A DNA stretch of 64,000 nt from Rhizophagus irregularis. Taxonomy: Eukaryota; Glomeromycota; Glomeromycetes; Glomerales; Glomeraceae. The notes below the pieces were generated by a model, which was given only the letters and a program-made list of their open reading frames with translations, was not told the DNA's origin and searched no databases. Shown here one piece after another: positions 45,601 to 58,619 of the stretch. The first letter of the stretch is position 1. Each line of letters begins with the position of its first letter. The position numbers and the translations under genes were made by a program. The stretch covers positions 1,054,001 to 1,118,000 of the forward strand of contig NC_089449.1 of NCBI RefSeq assembly GCF_026210795.1. Reading direction: 5' to 3'.

Positions 45601-47190
45601 TTATTGTATTTTTGTCGTCAATTTTAAATGTCCCTCTTCTAATTTGACATCACATTCCACCTCTTTAATTCTCATTGCTTGATCTGATAAACTTTTTGAA
45701 CAAGCATCATCCATATGATGCTCCTTAAATAAGGCTTGGTAAAGCAGTCTCTGTGGTGTACAAATGAATTCAACAAGTATCCAGATAGTATCATTTTGCA
45801 GAGAAAACACACATACACAGGAAAAGATGAATAGTGGGAATGTGATGACAATGGCATAAATCAAAACAGCTGAAAGTGGAGCAAAAGTTTGTTCCTTAAT
45901 CACTTCAAGCACATAACCATACCCTTCCCCATCTCCTTCCCCATCTCCTTCCCCATTTGCTTGTACTGCACCACTACTAAATCCGGCAATTGTCGCTTGA
46001 GCCCATTGTTGTGCAAATGCATTGGCAAATAACGTGCTATTACCAGTACTATGTGCTACATCTTCAACATCATCTACCGTTCTCCTAAGCAATTCACCTT
46101 CCGATGATGCAACACCAAGGGCAAATTGTTGCGAAGTTGTCAAATTTCCTAATGGTAATGATTTTAACGATCCAAGAGTGACAACATTTTCAGTTATTGA
46201 GGTTAAGATTTGGCAGTGTAGCAAGATTGAATGGCCACCATGAACTTCGCCTACGAACTCAGAATCATATTCTATACGTTCAGTATTATATCGTATAGTG
46301 ACAATTGCATGTATAGGATTTAATGCTATGTATAAGTTATCAATCGGTTCAAAAACGTCACTAGTAACATTTACATCGGATAGTACAGTTTGTGTATTCC
46401 CTGAGGCGTACCACAGTGACTCAGGGCAAGAATAATTTGTCATAGCACCATATCTGGCTTTTAAATTGCATAATGTACTGACTGGTTCACAGAAAGGTTT
46501 TAATAAGATACCAGATCCTGAATATGCATAGCTTGTATTTAAAGGCGGAGCTTGCAAAAGGTAAACACCATCATCATTATTCCAAATCTGAAATGTATCA
46601 CTCGTATTTCGATATATTTTCAATGCTTTACCTGGATTGCTCAGTCCACGTTTATTTCTAAAACAAGTAGTAATGTATGAAAAGGAACAATTTTTTGCTA
46701 TATCTAATGATCTCGCACTTGGGATCATTAATCCTGGCAGTTGTTGAGACCTTCCAACAGCGGTTATATGGAGATACAAATCAGCTAGTGATACCGTATA
46801 TTGCCAAACCAGGACTGAGGCAATAACGATAGCAAGTTTACGAGTTTTACCAGAATTAAAGCAGGCTTTTAAAGTACACAATGGACTAAGAGTTATAGAT
46901 GCTTCTATTAATTGACTAATCATTGCACCAGACCCGTTCAGCGTTGGTATTTTGTTTAAGACAAGCATTCCTGTTAAAATAGCCGGCATCATGAAACATG
47001 CAATAAAAGATATTACTTTTGTGGTCACTGTTACAGCCGTCAAGAACAAACCAACACGCAAGTCCCACATGACATCGAGTCCCGTTATTTTGCCCCACAT
47101 TCCTACAAAGACCAACAATATAAATATCAAGACGGAAGTAACCCAACCGATGATGATACCTTGAAATATTGACGAACTAAAATATTTCAT
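45601..47190 (-). CDS. large orphan membrane protein, 529 aa, intronless
   Basis: One uninterrupted frame. Hydrophobic segments lie at about residues 9-32, 45-80 (probably two helices) and 115-135. A long loop of about 280 residues follows, with many cysteines and N-glycosylation sequons (NTS, NCS, NYS, NVT, NLT, NST), pointing to an extracellular or lumenal domain. A further helix lies at about 435-462 (LSAVLIYAIVITFPLFIFSC), then a cytoplasmic tail ending KLTTKIQ. A short GEGDGEGDGEG repeat lies just before the last helix. GC content is clearly above the flanks and similar to intact fungal genes. No family recognised. Fungal proteins of this layout are usually annotated as hypothetical membrane proteins. 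A plasma membrane location is inference. Confidence 0.8.
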   Translation of the reverse strand: MKYFSSSIFQGIIIGWVTSVLIFILLVFVGMWGKITGLDVMWDLRVGLFLTAVTVTTKVISFIACFMMPAILTGMLVLNKIPTLNGSGAMISQLIEASITLSPLCTLKACFNSGKTRKLAIVIASVLVWQYTVSLADLYLHITAVGRSQQLPGLMIPSARSLDIAKNCSFSYITTCFRNKRGLSNPGKALKIYRNTSDTFQIWNNDDGVYLLQAPPLNTSYAYSGSGILLKPFCEPVSTLCNLKARYGAMTNYSCPESLWYASGNTQTVLSDVNVTSDVFEPIDNLYIALNPIHAIVTIRYNTERIEYDSEFVGEVHGGHSILLHCQILTSITENVVTLGSLKSLPLGNLTTSQQFALGVASSEGELLRRTVDDVEDVAHSTGNSTLFANAFAQQWAQATIAGFSSGAVQANGEGDGEGDGEGYGYVLEVIKEQTFAPLSAVLIYAIVITFPLFIFSCVCVFSLQNDTIWILVEFICTPQRLLYQALFKEHHMDDACSKSLSDQAMRIKEVECDVKLEEGHLKLTTKIQ

Positions 47191-48700
47191 AACTTTAGAG
47201 TTCTTTTAAGCCACGTTATTTTGATTTAATACTGAGAACAAACAATACTTCTAGTCTGAAATATATAAAAAAATTAAATCAGACTACTTATAGTTAGCGT
47301 ATCGAGAAAACGAAATGCAAGTATTTGAAAAAAATTTTTTGTACACAAACTGCCATACGTTTTGCAGGAAATAAACAATAATTAACCTAAATCATCACTC
47401 TGCATTGCCTTCAAATTAATAGAGCTTAACCATCTTGATCTCGTAGTTAGGTCAATTATATTTTGAAATTTTTACTTCTTAAGCTTAGCGATATATATAG
47501 TATATATTTCAGGTCTACTTTATTATTCGGTCAATTCTCTCTCTTCCTGAAATAATCAAATAATCTTTAAAATCAAGACGCAAAGTAACAATTTATCTCC
47601 TGTACTAGCTTAGCTTATGTTTACATAATAATTTAGCCAGTACGACAGTTTCATGTCGAACAAGCTTTAAGAATTTCCATTTCAAGTGTATTGTCGTAAG
47701 TTGCCGACCATCGAACCAATCAAACAAATAATAACTGAAAATATGGTTTTAGAATTTAAAATTGAAAGAAACCAAATAAAGAAAAGAAAGGGTTATAATT
47801 TTTTTAAGGAGGTACGTTCTGAAAATTATTCAGCAATCGAATTTCGAATAAATCGATTACGTAACAATATGAAGTCAACTATTAGACCATATTTTGCCGA
47901 TCATAAGTCGATATATTTTTTTTTTTACTTCATTGAAAATTTCATATATCAAAATATTACTGAAAATCTTATTTTATACCAAATTTTAATTATATAGATT
48001 TTTATCCAAATCAAATCATTATTGGCCAACTTTCACAAATAACAACCTTTTAATTATTGAATAAAAACCTGTATTATGAGCGCAAATATTGTATTATTTT
48101 TTTCATAGATTGCAAAGAATATCTATGCAAAGTTGCCATCTTCTGTCATCAATTTTTTAGTGCGATTATTTGATTTTATCACATAATATATAATTCTCCA
48201 ATTGAAAATTCCAAATTTTTATAAATTTATTTTATTTAACCTTTATATATAAATTTTTCTTCAACCATTATAATTATGAGTAATTTAAGTTAATTATTGA
48301 GCGTTAAATGATCGGCAAATAAAATCCGAAAACCATGTACCTCAGGTATCCTTGAATATATTACAAGGTGAATATTGTACTTACAGTACAAGGTTTTTAA
48401 AATACCAAGATTGCCTAGATATATTTCCGAATTATACCTTCTACAGTGAGACTCAAAAGTCTTCCATCATAAAATTATCTTTTAATTTGCCTCATTTATA
48501 GTAAATCTTGCGTAAATCACTCTTGAGCATAGCTATAAAAAAGTAATTTATAACTGAATAATCTATTTATTATTAAACAAGTCACCCTTCTATCGATATT
48601 CTTTAAAAAAGATCATAGTTAACAAACAATTTACTATAAAATTACAAAACATGATGTGGAAGATTATTATTTTGCAAATAAGTGATAAAAGCAATAAATT
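47191..48700. other. spacer with a doubtful 103-codon frame
   Basis: 47686-47997 plus is open (IERNQIKKRKGYNFFKEVRS and so on) with a basic middle part, perhaps a fragment of a DNA-binding protein, but I see no clear domain. The rest is AT-rich. Confidence 0.35.
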
Positions 48701-50085
48701 TTAAGATTTTCAAAATTTTCTTGTTAGATCAAGCCTAAGGTAATCTAAAAAATAAATATATGGTAAAATTATATTAGAAGACTCGAGTACTCTAAGTAAG
48801 CTTTGTAGAAAAGACAGATTCAAGCCCCCATGCCTACTATCAACTGACATTAACGATATATCGTGAGTGATCAAACTCGTGCAGAGGTACTGTCACATTG
48901 ATAATAAGACATGAGACCCACCACCAAAGGGAAGGGCCCCACATACAGAAGTCTGCGACATAGCTTGAGAAATTATTTTTCTATCATTTTTCTCATTTAA
49001 GGTAACCAGACTTCTAGAAGAGGAGGATAACCGAAGCACTCTAGGTGCACAAATCCCTTATACATCCCAGCTTAGTCATTTCCACTTACCATAATAAACA
49101 AAAAAGCCCAATAAAATCTTCTAAACTTTTGCAGAAAGGATTAGAATGAAAGTGTGATAACAACAACGAATTTTAAGAAGATTTCCAAAATTTTCTTGTT
49201 AGATATTAGTAATCTAAAAAATAAAATATATGGTAAAAATATATTAGAAGACTCGAGTACTCTAAGCAAGCTTTGTAGAAAAGACAGATTCAAGCCCCCA
49301 TGCCTACTATCAACTGACATTAACGATATATCGTGAGTGATCAAACTCGTGCAGAGGTACTGTCACATTGATAATAAGACATGAGACCCACCACCAAAGG
49401 GAAGGGCCCCACATACAGAAGTCTGCGACATAGCTTGAGAAATTATTTTCTCATTTAAGGTAACCAAACTTCTAGAAGAGGAGGATAACCGAAGCACTCT
49501 AGGTGCACAAATCCCTTATACATCCCAGCTTAGTCATTTCCACTTACCATAATAAACAAAAAAGCCCAATAAAAATCTTCTAAAACTTTCGCAGAAAGGA
49601 TAAGAATGAAAGTGTGATAACAACAACAAATTTTAAAAAGATTTCCAAAATTTTCTTGTTAGATATTACCTAAGGTAATCTAAAAAGTAAAATATATGGT
49701 AAAAATATATTAGAAGACTCGAGTACTCTAAGTAAGCTTTGTAGAAAAGACAGATTCAAGCCCCCATGCCTACTATCAACTGACATTAACGATATATCGT
49801 GAGTGATCAAACTCGTGCAGAGGTACTGTCACATTGATAATAAGACATGAGACCCACCACCAAAGGGAAGGGCCCCACATACAGAAGTCTGCGACATAGC
49901 TTGAGAAATTATTTTCTCATTTAAGGTAACCAAACTTCTAGAAGAGGAGGATAACCGAAGCACTCTAGGTGCACAAATCCCTTATACATCCCAGCTTAGT
50001 CATTTCCACTTACCAAAATACATTTAAGTCAGTAGAAATCTTCCAAGACTTTTGCAGAAAGGATAAGAACGAAAGTCTTATACTG
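48700..50085. repeat. three-copy tandem repeat, unit about 467 bp
   Basis: Units are marked by ACTCGAGTACTCTAAG at 48782, 49251 and 49717 (spacings 469 and 466). About 330 bases after that word are almost identical in all three, including CAAGCCCCCATGCCTACTAT, GAAGGGCCCCACATACAGAA and CCGAAGCACTCTAGGTGCAC. The remaining 130 bases are AT-rich and vary more by small indels. The core is much richer in GC than the flanks, with several short self-complementary words (GATATATC, GCACTCTAGGTGC). No conserved open frame: the 60-67 codon frames seen are not kept across copies. Confidence 0.85.
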
Positions 50086-52697
50086 TATGTATTAAATATA
50101 AGTTTAAGAAAATGATAAAGGAATAAATATATTAGACAGTAGTTGTAAAATAAAAAAACACGCGATAGGTGACAAAGCAACGCGAAAAATACTTAATTAT
50201 GAGAGTTATGCTGTAACAAGCGTTGGTGGAAGGCGGTTGTTTAAAGGTGCTAGAAAATGTTGATATTTGGATATTAAAGAAAAAGAGAAATAGCAAATAT
50301 TGAAATAATATTTAAAGGTAATAATAAATATTAAAGGGAGAAAAAAAAAATTTTTTTGGTTTATTAAAGGGAGAAAAAAAATTTTCGAAAACTAAAAGTA
50401 AAAGGAGAAAAAAATTTTTCAAAAACTAAAAAGTCTAACTTATAATAAAATCATATACTATGAGTCATTGTGATTAGTATGATGTAAGATTGTTTACGCG
50501 CCATATCCCATTACGCGTATGTGTATTAGCTCTATTAGCTCCAGCAATCCAGCTTATATAATAATGTGTGTAACCCACCATTAATCTTTATTTTTTTTCA
50601 TAATCATTCGTAAATATAATTAGTATATACTCAATTTTTTTATTAAACACTTTTCTTTAGCGGGTTATAAATAATAGCGAAAAATATCTCGCCCTGCCTT
50701 TTTGTGATCTCTCGAGTTGAGGTTGTTAAAATGTTTTATGTGCGATTAGCTTTATATAGAACGCTGGTTTTATTATTAGAATGACAGTTAGTAACTTCAT
50801 CCAAAAATTCTTAGATCTAAGGGTTATGGTATCAATTCTTTAATGTTATGAGATATTATTTACACATACTAATAATCCTAGAATATTTTGATAACTTAAT
50901 AAATATATTATCAAAATCGAACCCGCTAAAAATGAAAGAAACCCCAAATATCAAAAACGAGAATTATGAAGGGATGTTGTATATATATTAATCCCGTCGC
51001 ACAAATCATAATTTTTCGCACGTGATTATCTATAAATCTTACTAATAAATTAATGATTAGCATCATGAACACACGTTGAAATAATTATGGAGGCGCTTAT
51101 ACAAATTAGTGACGCCTAATCGTACGTGACAGGAAATCATCTTTTTTCATAATCAATAATGCACATATCAAATGATTCTCTTCTGAAGTTCTCAATTTAA
51201 TTTTAAATATTACTATTGTATCTTCTCTTGAAGAATCTGAAAAAACATTTGAAACATTGGGGCAATAAGAAGAACCAAAAATTAAAGATATTTTATTATT
51301 ATTTATTTTCCTATTATTTTATTAGCTTTTATTACTTTATTAATCAAATTCTTGTATATGAATTCGTTATTATTCCCAACCATATATCCTTGCTTCTTTA
51401 AATTTAAATTTAAATGCATCAAAAATAAATCCTGAAATATGAGCAAGAAGTGTATATAATAATAAGCAAGGAAATTCAGAAAGAAATTTAAGTTGAGCAT
51501 ATTAGCACTTAATGAGTAGCGCTTGGACCCTTGAAAAGGGTGACAATCTAAGCAAATTAAATATTAAAGAAGGATATTATTACAATGAATAATATACAGT
51601 ATTATGGTTGCTAATAATAATGTGTGATTTATAAGAATCTAAAAATTTATATGCTTAACCTTATGAACTTATTCATTTATTGATGAGAAAGAACGTATTA
51701 AATATGAATATGGCAATATGGAGCAAATGTTCTCTTGCCATCTAAATATTTTAAATCATTGATTTCGTTATAGGTTTTCTATATATAATTAAGCCATTTG
51801 AATCTATGAAAAATATAAGACCTATGAATGGTATATCTGACCCATAACTTTTTAATTTTGATTTAGAGCTTGCTTGAAAAAAAAATCAATCACAAGGCAA
51901 GGCACAAATTAAAATTTTCATTTAATATACTTCCGAAATTTAAACAAGAATTCAATTCTTTTACCTTTTTCTTGTAAAAAAATGTTTGTAACAGCCAAGG
52001 GAAAAGATAAAAGAAAGTTGTTGTATTTATTAGAACATGCAAATATAGTACAAGAAGGGGAGGCGAAGTTGTTGAAATTCAGAAAATATTCGTCGTAACA
52101 AATATAATAATTTATCCTGTACGAGCTTAGCTTTATTTATACACAATAACAAGTTTCTGTTAACAAAAAAAATGATGATTTTTATTCATTGGCAAACAAC
52201 TCTATCACGATCTGATCCAGAAAGACTAACATATCCCTACTTTGAAGTTACCTGCTTCCACATCAGGATCCGCGACATTTTTACACTCATGTAGTATCGC
52301 TCCTAACCCGAGTTTTTATGAGCTTATAGCTACACCAAATATGAAGCTTATCAAAGACATACTGTATACTGAAATTAATAGTATGTATTTTCATTTCGTT
52401 TAACATAAAATGTAAAGAGATTGAGTTCAATAGTTATGACAAGGTTTATTCTACATTTCTTTGAATATTTATTATAAGAAATCTCAATAAAACTCTTTTA
52501 TATATGGGGCATGGAGGTGTAATTAATTATTCCAGGTGGGTTGGCTGTAGTAATGTACCAGAAATAATGTATATAGTACAATAAGTTACATTATACAGTA
52601 TAGCAGGCTACGTTATACAAGTTATATATTAGTGATTTTTATAACAAAATTTAAATTTTATTATTATAAACGTTAGTTTACAATAAAATATCGGTAT
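50086..52697. other. long AT-rich spacer
   Basis: No gene recognised. GGGAGAAAAAAAATTTTT-type words repeat near 50336, 50370 and 50402. Short frames near 51216-51500 have no motif. Confidence 0.4.
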
Positions 52698-52700
52698 ATG

Positions 52701-52811
52701 CCCTATAATAAATTTTACCTTTAGAAAATTGATCACATGTCGGAGTTATTTCGCTGGAATAACCAGATAAATGATCATTTATCGGAGTTTGTCCCAGAAA
52801 TTTTTATAGGG
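52701..52811. mobile_element. 111-bp MITE, CCCTATAA ends, ATG target duplication
   Basis: Starts CCCTATAATAAATTTT and ends AAATTTTTATAGGG. Flanked by ATG on both sides (52698-52700, 52812-52814). The inner words TGATCACATGTCGGAGTT and AAATGATCATTTATCGGAGTTTG are inverted partners and resemble the element at 9137-9244. Non-coding. Confidence 0.75.
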
Positions 52812-52814
52812 ATG

Positions 52815-54075
52815 TAGATCTCTAATTTTCTAACATTTTTTTATTAAGGGAAAAATTATACTAATGTACGAAATATATGAAAAATTGTACAAAATTCATA
52901 TCGTACAATATACGACCTTCAAGTATCATTCATTATATTCAGTAGTAATGTATAAGAGCATTGGTACGAATATTTATTAGCTCGCACATTGAATTTTCAC
53001 GTATTGGTAAAATACATTAAGTATTAGCCGAATTGGTACCATAATATGTAAATGGATTTAATTAAATAATTTCTCGGGTGTATGCGGATACATGGATGAC
53101 TCATGAGTTTGGATTGATCAATTTTGGTTTGTAATTGAATTCTATAAATAAATGAATGTATATCGAATTTTTAAGATTTTTATAATTTTTTTTTATGACT
53201 ATGGTATCACCACGAAATAAATCACGCTTTAATACAACTTAATTCTATCTGATTAAAAATTTTTAATTGTCGAAATCCTATTATAAAAGTTATTTTGTTC
53301 ATTAATAATCAATTTTAAAAATATGTTCATCAATTATTTGATTGACTTCGTATTTTTGTCAATCGACCCGAATAATGAGAGTTCAATGTAAAATAAATTT
53401 GGCGCCATTTTACTGCAAATCCCTCGTGTAACATTTAAGTTTAGTTATAATTTCCAAAATAACATAACAGATAACAATATTTTCCAAGTTTTAGAATAGG
53501 TTTAACCCTTATCAAGAAATTTAATAATGATTTGAAACAAATATATCAGTCACCAATTAAAAAAAATGTTACAATACTTAAATTGATCAACGATGATGAT
53601 TTTTGCTAAAAGTACTTTTTCATCAATTCTTAATTCATTTGATTTAATATTTTCAATAATAAGAGCATTTTAGTAATACAAGAAATACGTAAGAAGGATG
53701 AATCGATTCTTGGAAAAAGATAATAGTGATATTTTTGTTATTTGTATTACTCTTATATGTTATTTGATTTATTAGAAAGCTCTGACTAATACACAATAGA
53801 GATCAGCAATCGGAATTGAAATAGCGTAATGCATAATAAATAACGAAAAATGATAAAAAAGATAATCAGTACGACAAACATACGAAATGCACGTACGATA
53901 CATACGATACAGTTGTAGGATCTTGACTATATGATATGTATGATATGAATATTTGATATATATGATATCGCTATATCAGATATGATATGATATGATTATA
54001 TGATGCCAAAAATTTGAGAAAGAGAAATTGAGAAATCAAGAAAAATTTATTTTATTTACTCCCACAAACAATGCA
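52815..54075. other. AT-rich spacer with ATATGATATGAT satellite-like stretch
   Basis: 53925-54005 is a degenerate run of (G)ATATGATAT words (also TACGATACATACGATACAG at 53893). No gene. Confidence 0.45.
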
Positions 54076-55002
54076 TTACATTTTTTGAACGTCAATAATA
54101 TTTAAGGAAATATCATTTTCTTCTTTTTTATGATCTACTACATGTAATTCTATTACAAAATTTTTACTTTTTTCATTATCATCATTATGAAGATTTAATA
54201 ATAAATCTTTACATTGATCAAGATTATTTAATCTATAACGTAATATTGAATCAGGTTTTGCTCTTTCTAAATATAAAGACATTTCAACTATAGTAATAGA
54301 TAAATAACATTTTATCCATAAAACAGAAGGACCTGATATCATAACAAAAATAATTGAACACATAAATTCAACAAAAAAACGAAGATGAGCAAGTCCATTA
54401 CTCTTATTCTCATTATCCATATTCTCATTTTTAGTTTCATTATAAAAAATGATGAAACCAAGATAAACCAAGAATAAAATTATACTTGGTATAATTATAA
54501 AAAGTCCATTTATAAAATCAACATAATCTTTACGTATAGCGATACCCAAAAATATCAAATTTATAATAAATAATGTTAAAGGAATTAATTTTTTTTTAAT
54601 CCACTTTTCCATTTTGTTTACTTCCTTCTTATTATTTCTTAATAAAAATTTATTAAAATGATCACTTTCTTTTAATATAATAAGATAATTTATAATATAA
54701 ATTGGTTCAATAAATATAAAATAAATCCAAAAAAATGGATCATGATTATAATGAAAATAACAAAAATAAGTGAAAAATATTGTTAATCCCATATCAGCCA
54801 TTGCTAATATGATGAATGAACAAAATAAATAATTATTCATTCCATGATTTAAGGATAAATATATGATAAGAGGTATCATAAACCCTGTAGCCGCATCAAA
54901 AACGGCTTCAATGTTGTTGCTTCCATCATCTTTAAGAGCAAACGTTGATGGTATAAATAAGAGAAGTATTGAGAGATAAAGAAATTTAAATTTGAAGTTC
55001 AT
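54076..55002 (-). CDS. orphan membrane protein with signal peptide, 308 aa
   Basis: Intronless frame. Residues 1-22 form a clear signal peptide (hydrophobic FLYLSILLLFIPSTFA, cut likely after FALK or before). About seven membrane segments follow (roughly 38-52, 60-85, 92-112, 142-160, 168-190, 210-232 and a weaker one). A tail of some 60 residues with charged runs (LHNDDNEKSK, DHKKEENDIS) is probably cytoplasmic. A seven-helix layout with a cleaved signal recalls receptor-like orphans, but no receptor signature is seen, so this is inference. Codon use is AT-rich like its neighbours. It is divergent from the lipase gene, with about 500 bases between starts. Confidence 0.75.
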   Translation of the reverse strand: MNFKFKFLYLSILLLFIPSTFALKDDGSNNIEAVFDAATGFMIPLIIYLSLNHGMNNYLFCSFIILAMADMGLTIFFTYFCYFHYNHDPFFWIYFIFIEPIYIINYLIILKESDHFNKFLLRNNKKEVNKMEKWIKKKLIPLTLFIINLIFLGIAIRKDYVDFINGLFIIIPSIILFLVYLGFIIFYNETKNENMDNENKSNGLAHLRFFVEFMCSIIFVMISGPSVLWIKCYLSITIVEMSLYLERAKPDSILRYRLNNLDQCKDLLLNLHNDDNEKSKNFVIELHVVDHKKEENDISLNIIDVQKM

Positions 55003-55500
55003 ATTTTGATATATAATAATTTTTGTTAAAACTTAAAAAAGGGGGAGAGAAATGAATGTTCGAAAATGTCCAAGATAACGCAACTTTTTATTTGTGATAA
55101 TGTATATTATTTGTAGTTTACAATTTACCTAATTTAGAAGTAATCAAATTTCCTTTTGCAGTATATTACATTACGAAATACACAGGAAATATTAACATGT
55201 AAATTGCATACATATTTTACATATTTTACTTATCAAATTAGAAAATGATAAACATTATAATTTTGCTGATTATGAAACAAAGAGATTAAAATAACGCTCT
55301 GAGTTTAATAAGTACTATATTTAGAAATTTGCAACAATATACTGTACAATGTCCTGAAAAAATCCTTTTAAAGTGACAAAATTTATCCACCGTTAATTTC
55401 GTGTTTCTTTTTTTTTTTAAAAAAAAAATAGATTAATAAATTATCTGTTATATACAAATATTATATAATATAAAACTATTTATTAAATCTATTGTAAAAT
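55003..55500. promoter_or_regulatory. shared upstream region of two divergent genes
   Basis: The starts at 55002 (minus) and 55501 (plus) face away from each other across 498 bases of AT-rich DNA, which must hold both promoters. No specific box stands out; TATATAATATAAAAC lies at 55464-55478, about 25-35 bases before the plus start, and could serve as a TATA element. Confidence 0.35.
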
Positions 55501-57564
55501 ATGTCTGAAATTATTGAAGGTAAATTAAGAATTATTATAAAAAGTTGTAAGAAAAAAGTTTGACTTAATTAATCTTAATCTTAATCAATCTTAATCACAT
55601 TCTATCTTTGTATTCTATCTTCTTTGCGTTCTATCTTTGTGTTCTAAAAAAGAGGCAATCAATTCTGAAGATAAAAAGGTTGATTTTTCAGATGATGAAA
55701 TTCTAATGGATCATAGAATTGAAGATTTATTTTATGGTCATCATCCAGGTTTATCTCTTGGTCGAGCAACTTCTATTTTTCGTTCACGTGGTCAATTGGC
55801 ATATTTTCTTTACATTAATCGTGTCACCAAATATTTATTTGTCGCTATATATATGGATTGGACCATATTATTTAGACATCCTGTCAACTTTTTTCTTTTG
55901 GTTATATTTTTTGCGACTTCTATTAGTTTATTATTCGTGGCAGGAATTTTTATTCCGATTTATACATTTTATCGTTATTGCACTAAATCTGAACGTGAAC
56001 CTGTTATTAACGTTTGGGGGAAAATAGCGAAGATTCCGCCTCCCAATCGTAATTTAATAAATGATTTAATGGAAGGAATGAAATTATTAGGAAATAATAC
56101 AAAAAGAACAATTATCAAAGGTATGACTTTACCGTATATGCATTATTGTTTGTATATTTTACCGTTATTGTCTTATTGACTTTTTCATTTTTTATTTTTT
56201 AAAGATGAAAAGAAAATTGGAGCATTAGGTGAAAGTAATTATAAAATTTTAATTTATACTGTATAATTTATATATAATCAAATTTTTTTTTCACGTACTT
56301 ATTTAAAATTTTTTCTTTTTTTTTCTTTTAAAAAGGAGAAAATTTAAAAAGAGTTAGTAAACTCAAGTCATTACTTTTTTTCTCTACTTTGGTTTATAAA
56401 CGTGAATCAAAAATCACTTATAAAATTCAAGGATGTGTTAGAAAATTAAAAAGTAAATTAAAATATGACGATATCGGGGATCAAAAAGTTTATAAAAGGG
56501 TTTATAAAAAATTATGCGATTGTGAAAAGAAAGAAAATGAAAGGGACAACAACAATGACAACAACAACAACAACAACGATAATTATAATGATGATAATAT
56601 TTACACATTTGAAGATATAGAACATAAAATTCGTGATATGATTGGTAAAGATGAAAAAAAAATCAAAGAACAAATAAAAGAATTTGATCTTAATTTTACT
56701 TCAATCTCCGAATTAAATACTGATGATGGTGGATCATTTTGTGGAATGTTCTGGTCTGATAAAGAAAATTTTATTATTATAGCTTTTAAAGGGACAACTC
56801 CAACTAATTTTGCTGAATGGTTAGGTAATCTTACATTTCAATGTGTGGATGCTAGAAATTATCTTTTTGGTCAAGTTCATAGAGGATTTTATAATTATTT
56901 ATTTCCACTAGATGAAGAAAGTGCTGGTAAAAATTATCCTTGTCAAAAAATTATTGAATCAATTAATTGTAAAGCTACAACTCTTAAAAATATGAATGGT
57001 AGAAAAGTAAATTTATGGATAACTGGTCATTCTCTTGGTGGAGCACTTGCAACTTTATTCTATGCAAGATTATTAAATATTAATTATACTCATGAATCTT
57101 GGGAACTTCAAGGTGCTATTACATTTGCAAGTCCTGCTGTTGGTGATATTAATTTTTCTACACAACTTGCTGCTTTAATAAATGATCCTAGAAATTTGGC
57201 AAAACCATTATGGCGTATAGTATTAAATGATGATATTGTACCAAAAATGCCATATAGAGCTTGTAATAAAAGAATGAGGAAATATGGTTATCATTATAAT
57301 GTATTAATGAATTACGCTCAAGTTGGTGATAAAGTTACATTTTATGGTAATGATCATGATCCAACTTCTATCAAAGAATTCTTTAGTAATGAAAGTGATA
57401 AAGATGATAATATTGGTGAACATGTGAATCGTCTTAAATCTTATTGTAAAAATTATTGTAAAAAAAAGAAGAGTAAACCTTTAGGTATTTTTAGGCATCG
57501 TCATGGTTCAAATAGTTATTTTAAAGCTTTAATTGATTATGAGAAGAAGATTGGCAAAAAATAA
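55501..57564 (+). CDS. membrane-anchored class-3 lipase, 579 aa
   Basis: Exons 55501-55519, 55653-56120, 56205-56228 and 56336-57564 join in phase to 580 codons including the stop. Two are microexons (19 and 24 bases). A hydrophobic segment at about residues 84-112 probably anchors the protein. The catalytic domain has the family motifs in order: IIAFKGTTPTNFAEWL (oxyanion region), VHRGFYNYL, the nucleophile elbow ITGHSLGGALA (Ser about 402), ITFASPAVGD, LNDDIVPKMP (Asp about 469) and KYGYHYN (His about 489). This is the alpha/beta hydrolase of fungal triacylglycerol or diacylglycerol lipases (lipase_3). A poly-Asn run (coded by AAC repeats at about 56547-56582) and a lysine-rich stretch lie before the domain. 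It likely acts on membrane or storage lipids. All triad residues are present. Confidence 0.88.
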
Positions 57565-58514
57565 TGAAGTTGGGAAGTTCATCTAATTAAAACGTATAGA
57601 CTATAAGGTTCTAGGGAGCTTGTTTGGTTTGCACCTTACCACCGGGGCAGTATAGTATTATCTTTACATATCACGTGATTAAACATACATCATGTGTTCA
57701 TTATCTTACTTATCCTACTTATATTTTTATCCTATTTTATCCCATTTATCCAAAAATAAAATACTTTATTTTAAGAAACTCTTTTTGACCTCTTTTTTTT
57801 TTGGTAAAAAATGATCGTAAAATTCATGAATTGAATATAAAAATATATTTGTTTAATTAAATATAATTATTCAAAACACGGGAAAAGACGTAATTGTAAA
57901 AACAATTAGCCATTGACCGCTCATGTCTGATTGGTACTTTGAGAGGCAAATCTATATATGAAAGTGAAACCATTGCATGTACTCTTACTTCTTTTTTGTT
58001 ACTGTTTTTCATTTTTTTTTATTATATATCAATTATGCATGTCAGAATTGTCAGACATAATATTTTACTTATTTGTTAAACAAATATGATATTAATATTT
58101 TTTTATAAGCTGAACATTACTTTCTTTAAAAATTATTAATTGTTAAATTTAGAATTGAAGATATAATAAGAGAAGTTTTAAATGATTATTATTATTTTGC
58201 TTTTTATGTATTAATTAAATTGCCTATTTATATAATACTGTAATCATCCTTCTTCCTTAGCATGAGCCATTCAGTAGCAATTCTGGTTCTGGTACATTGA
58301 TTTGTATATTTTCTTTCTTTGCTTATACTTTATAAAAACAAATTAATTAGTTTTTTTAGATATTATTTTTCATGAAAATAAAATCAACAAGTTGCTCTTT
58401 GAAATTATTATTGCGTTAGAAATCAATATGTTCATCTTTCATGTGTGACGTTCCCTCAATTGCGGGTGAGTTTAACGTTGGAAGGCGAATTTGTTGTACT
58501 CAGAAAATATCCTT
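57565..58514. other. spacer between lipase and transposon
   Basis: AT-rich, no gene. The last three bases before the transposon end are CTT, the predicted target duplication. Confidence 0.4.
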
Positions 58515-58619
58515 CCCTGTAAAAAATACATTCCAGAATATTTCCGTTATATATCCATAATTATGCTCGTAAATCCGTAAATGTTCAGTGTGCCGCAACT
58601 GTTGAGAAAATAATCCGTG

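Noticed and set aside
48700-50085. 5S rRNA or hammerhead ribozyme in the 467-bp units
   Set aside because: I looked for internal control boxes of 5S and for the CTGATGA/GAAA core and found neither.
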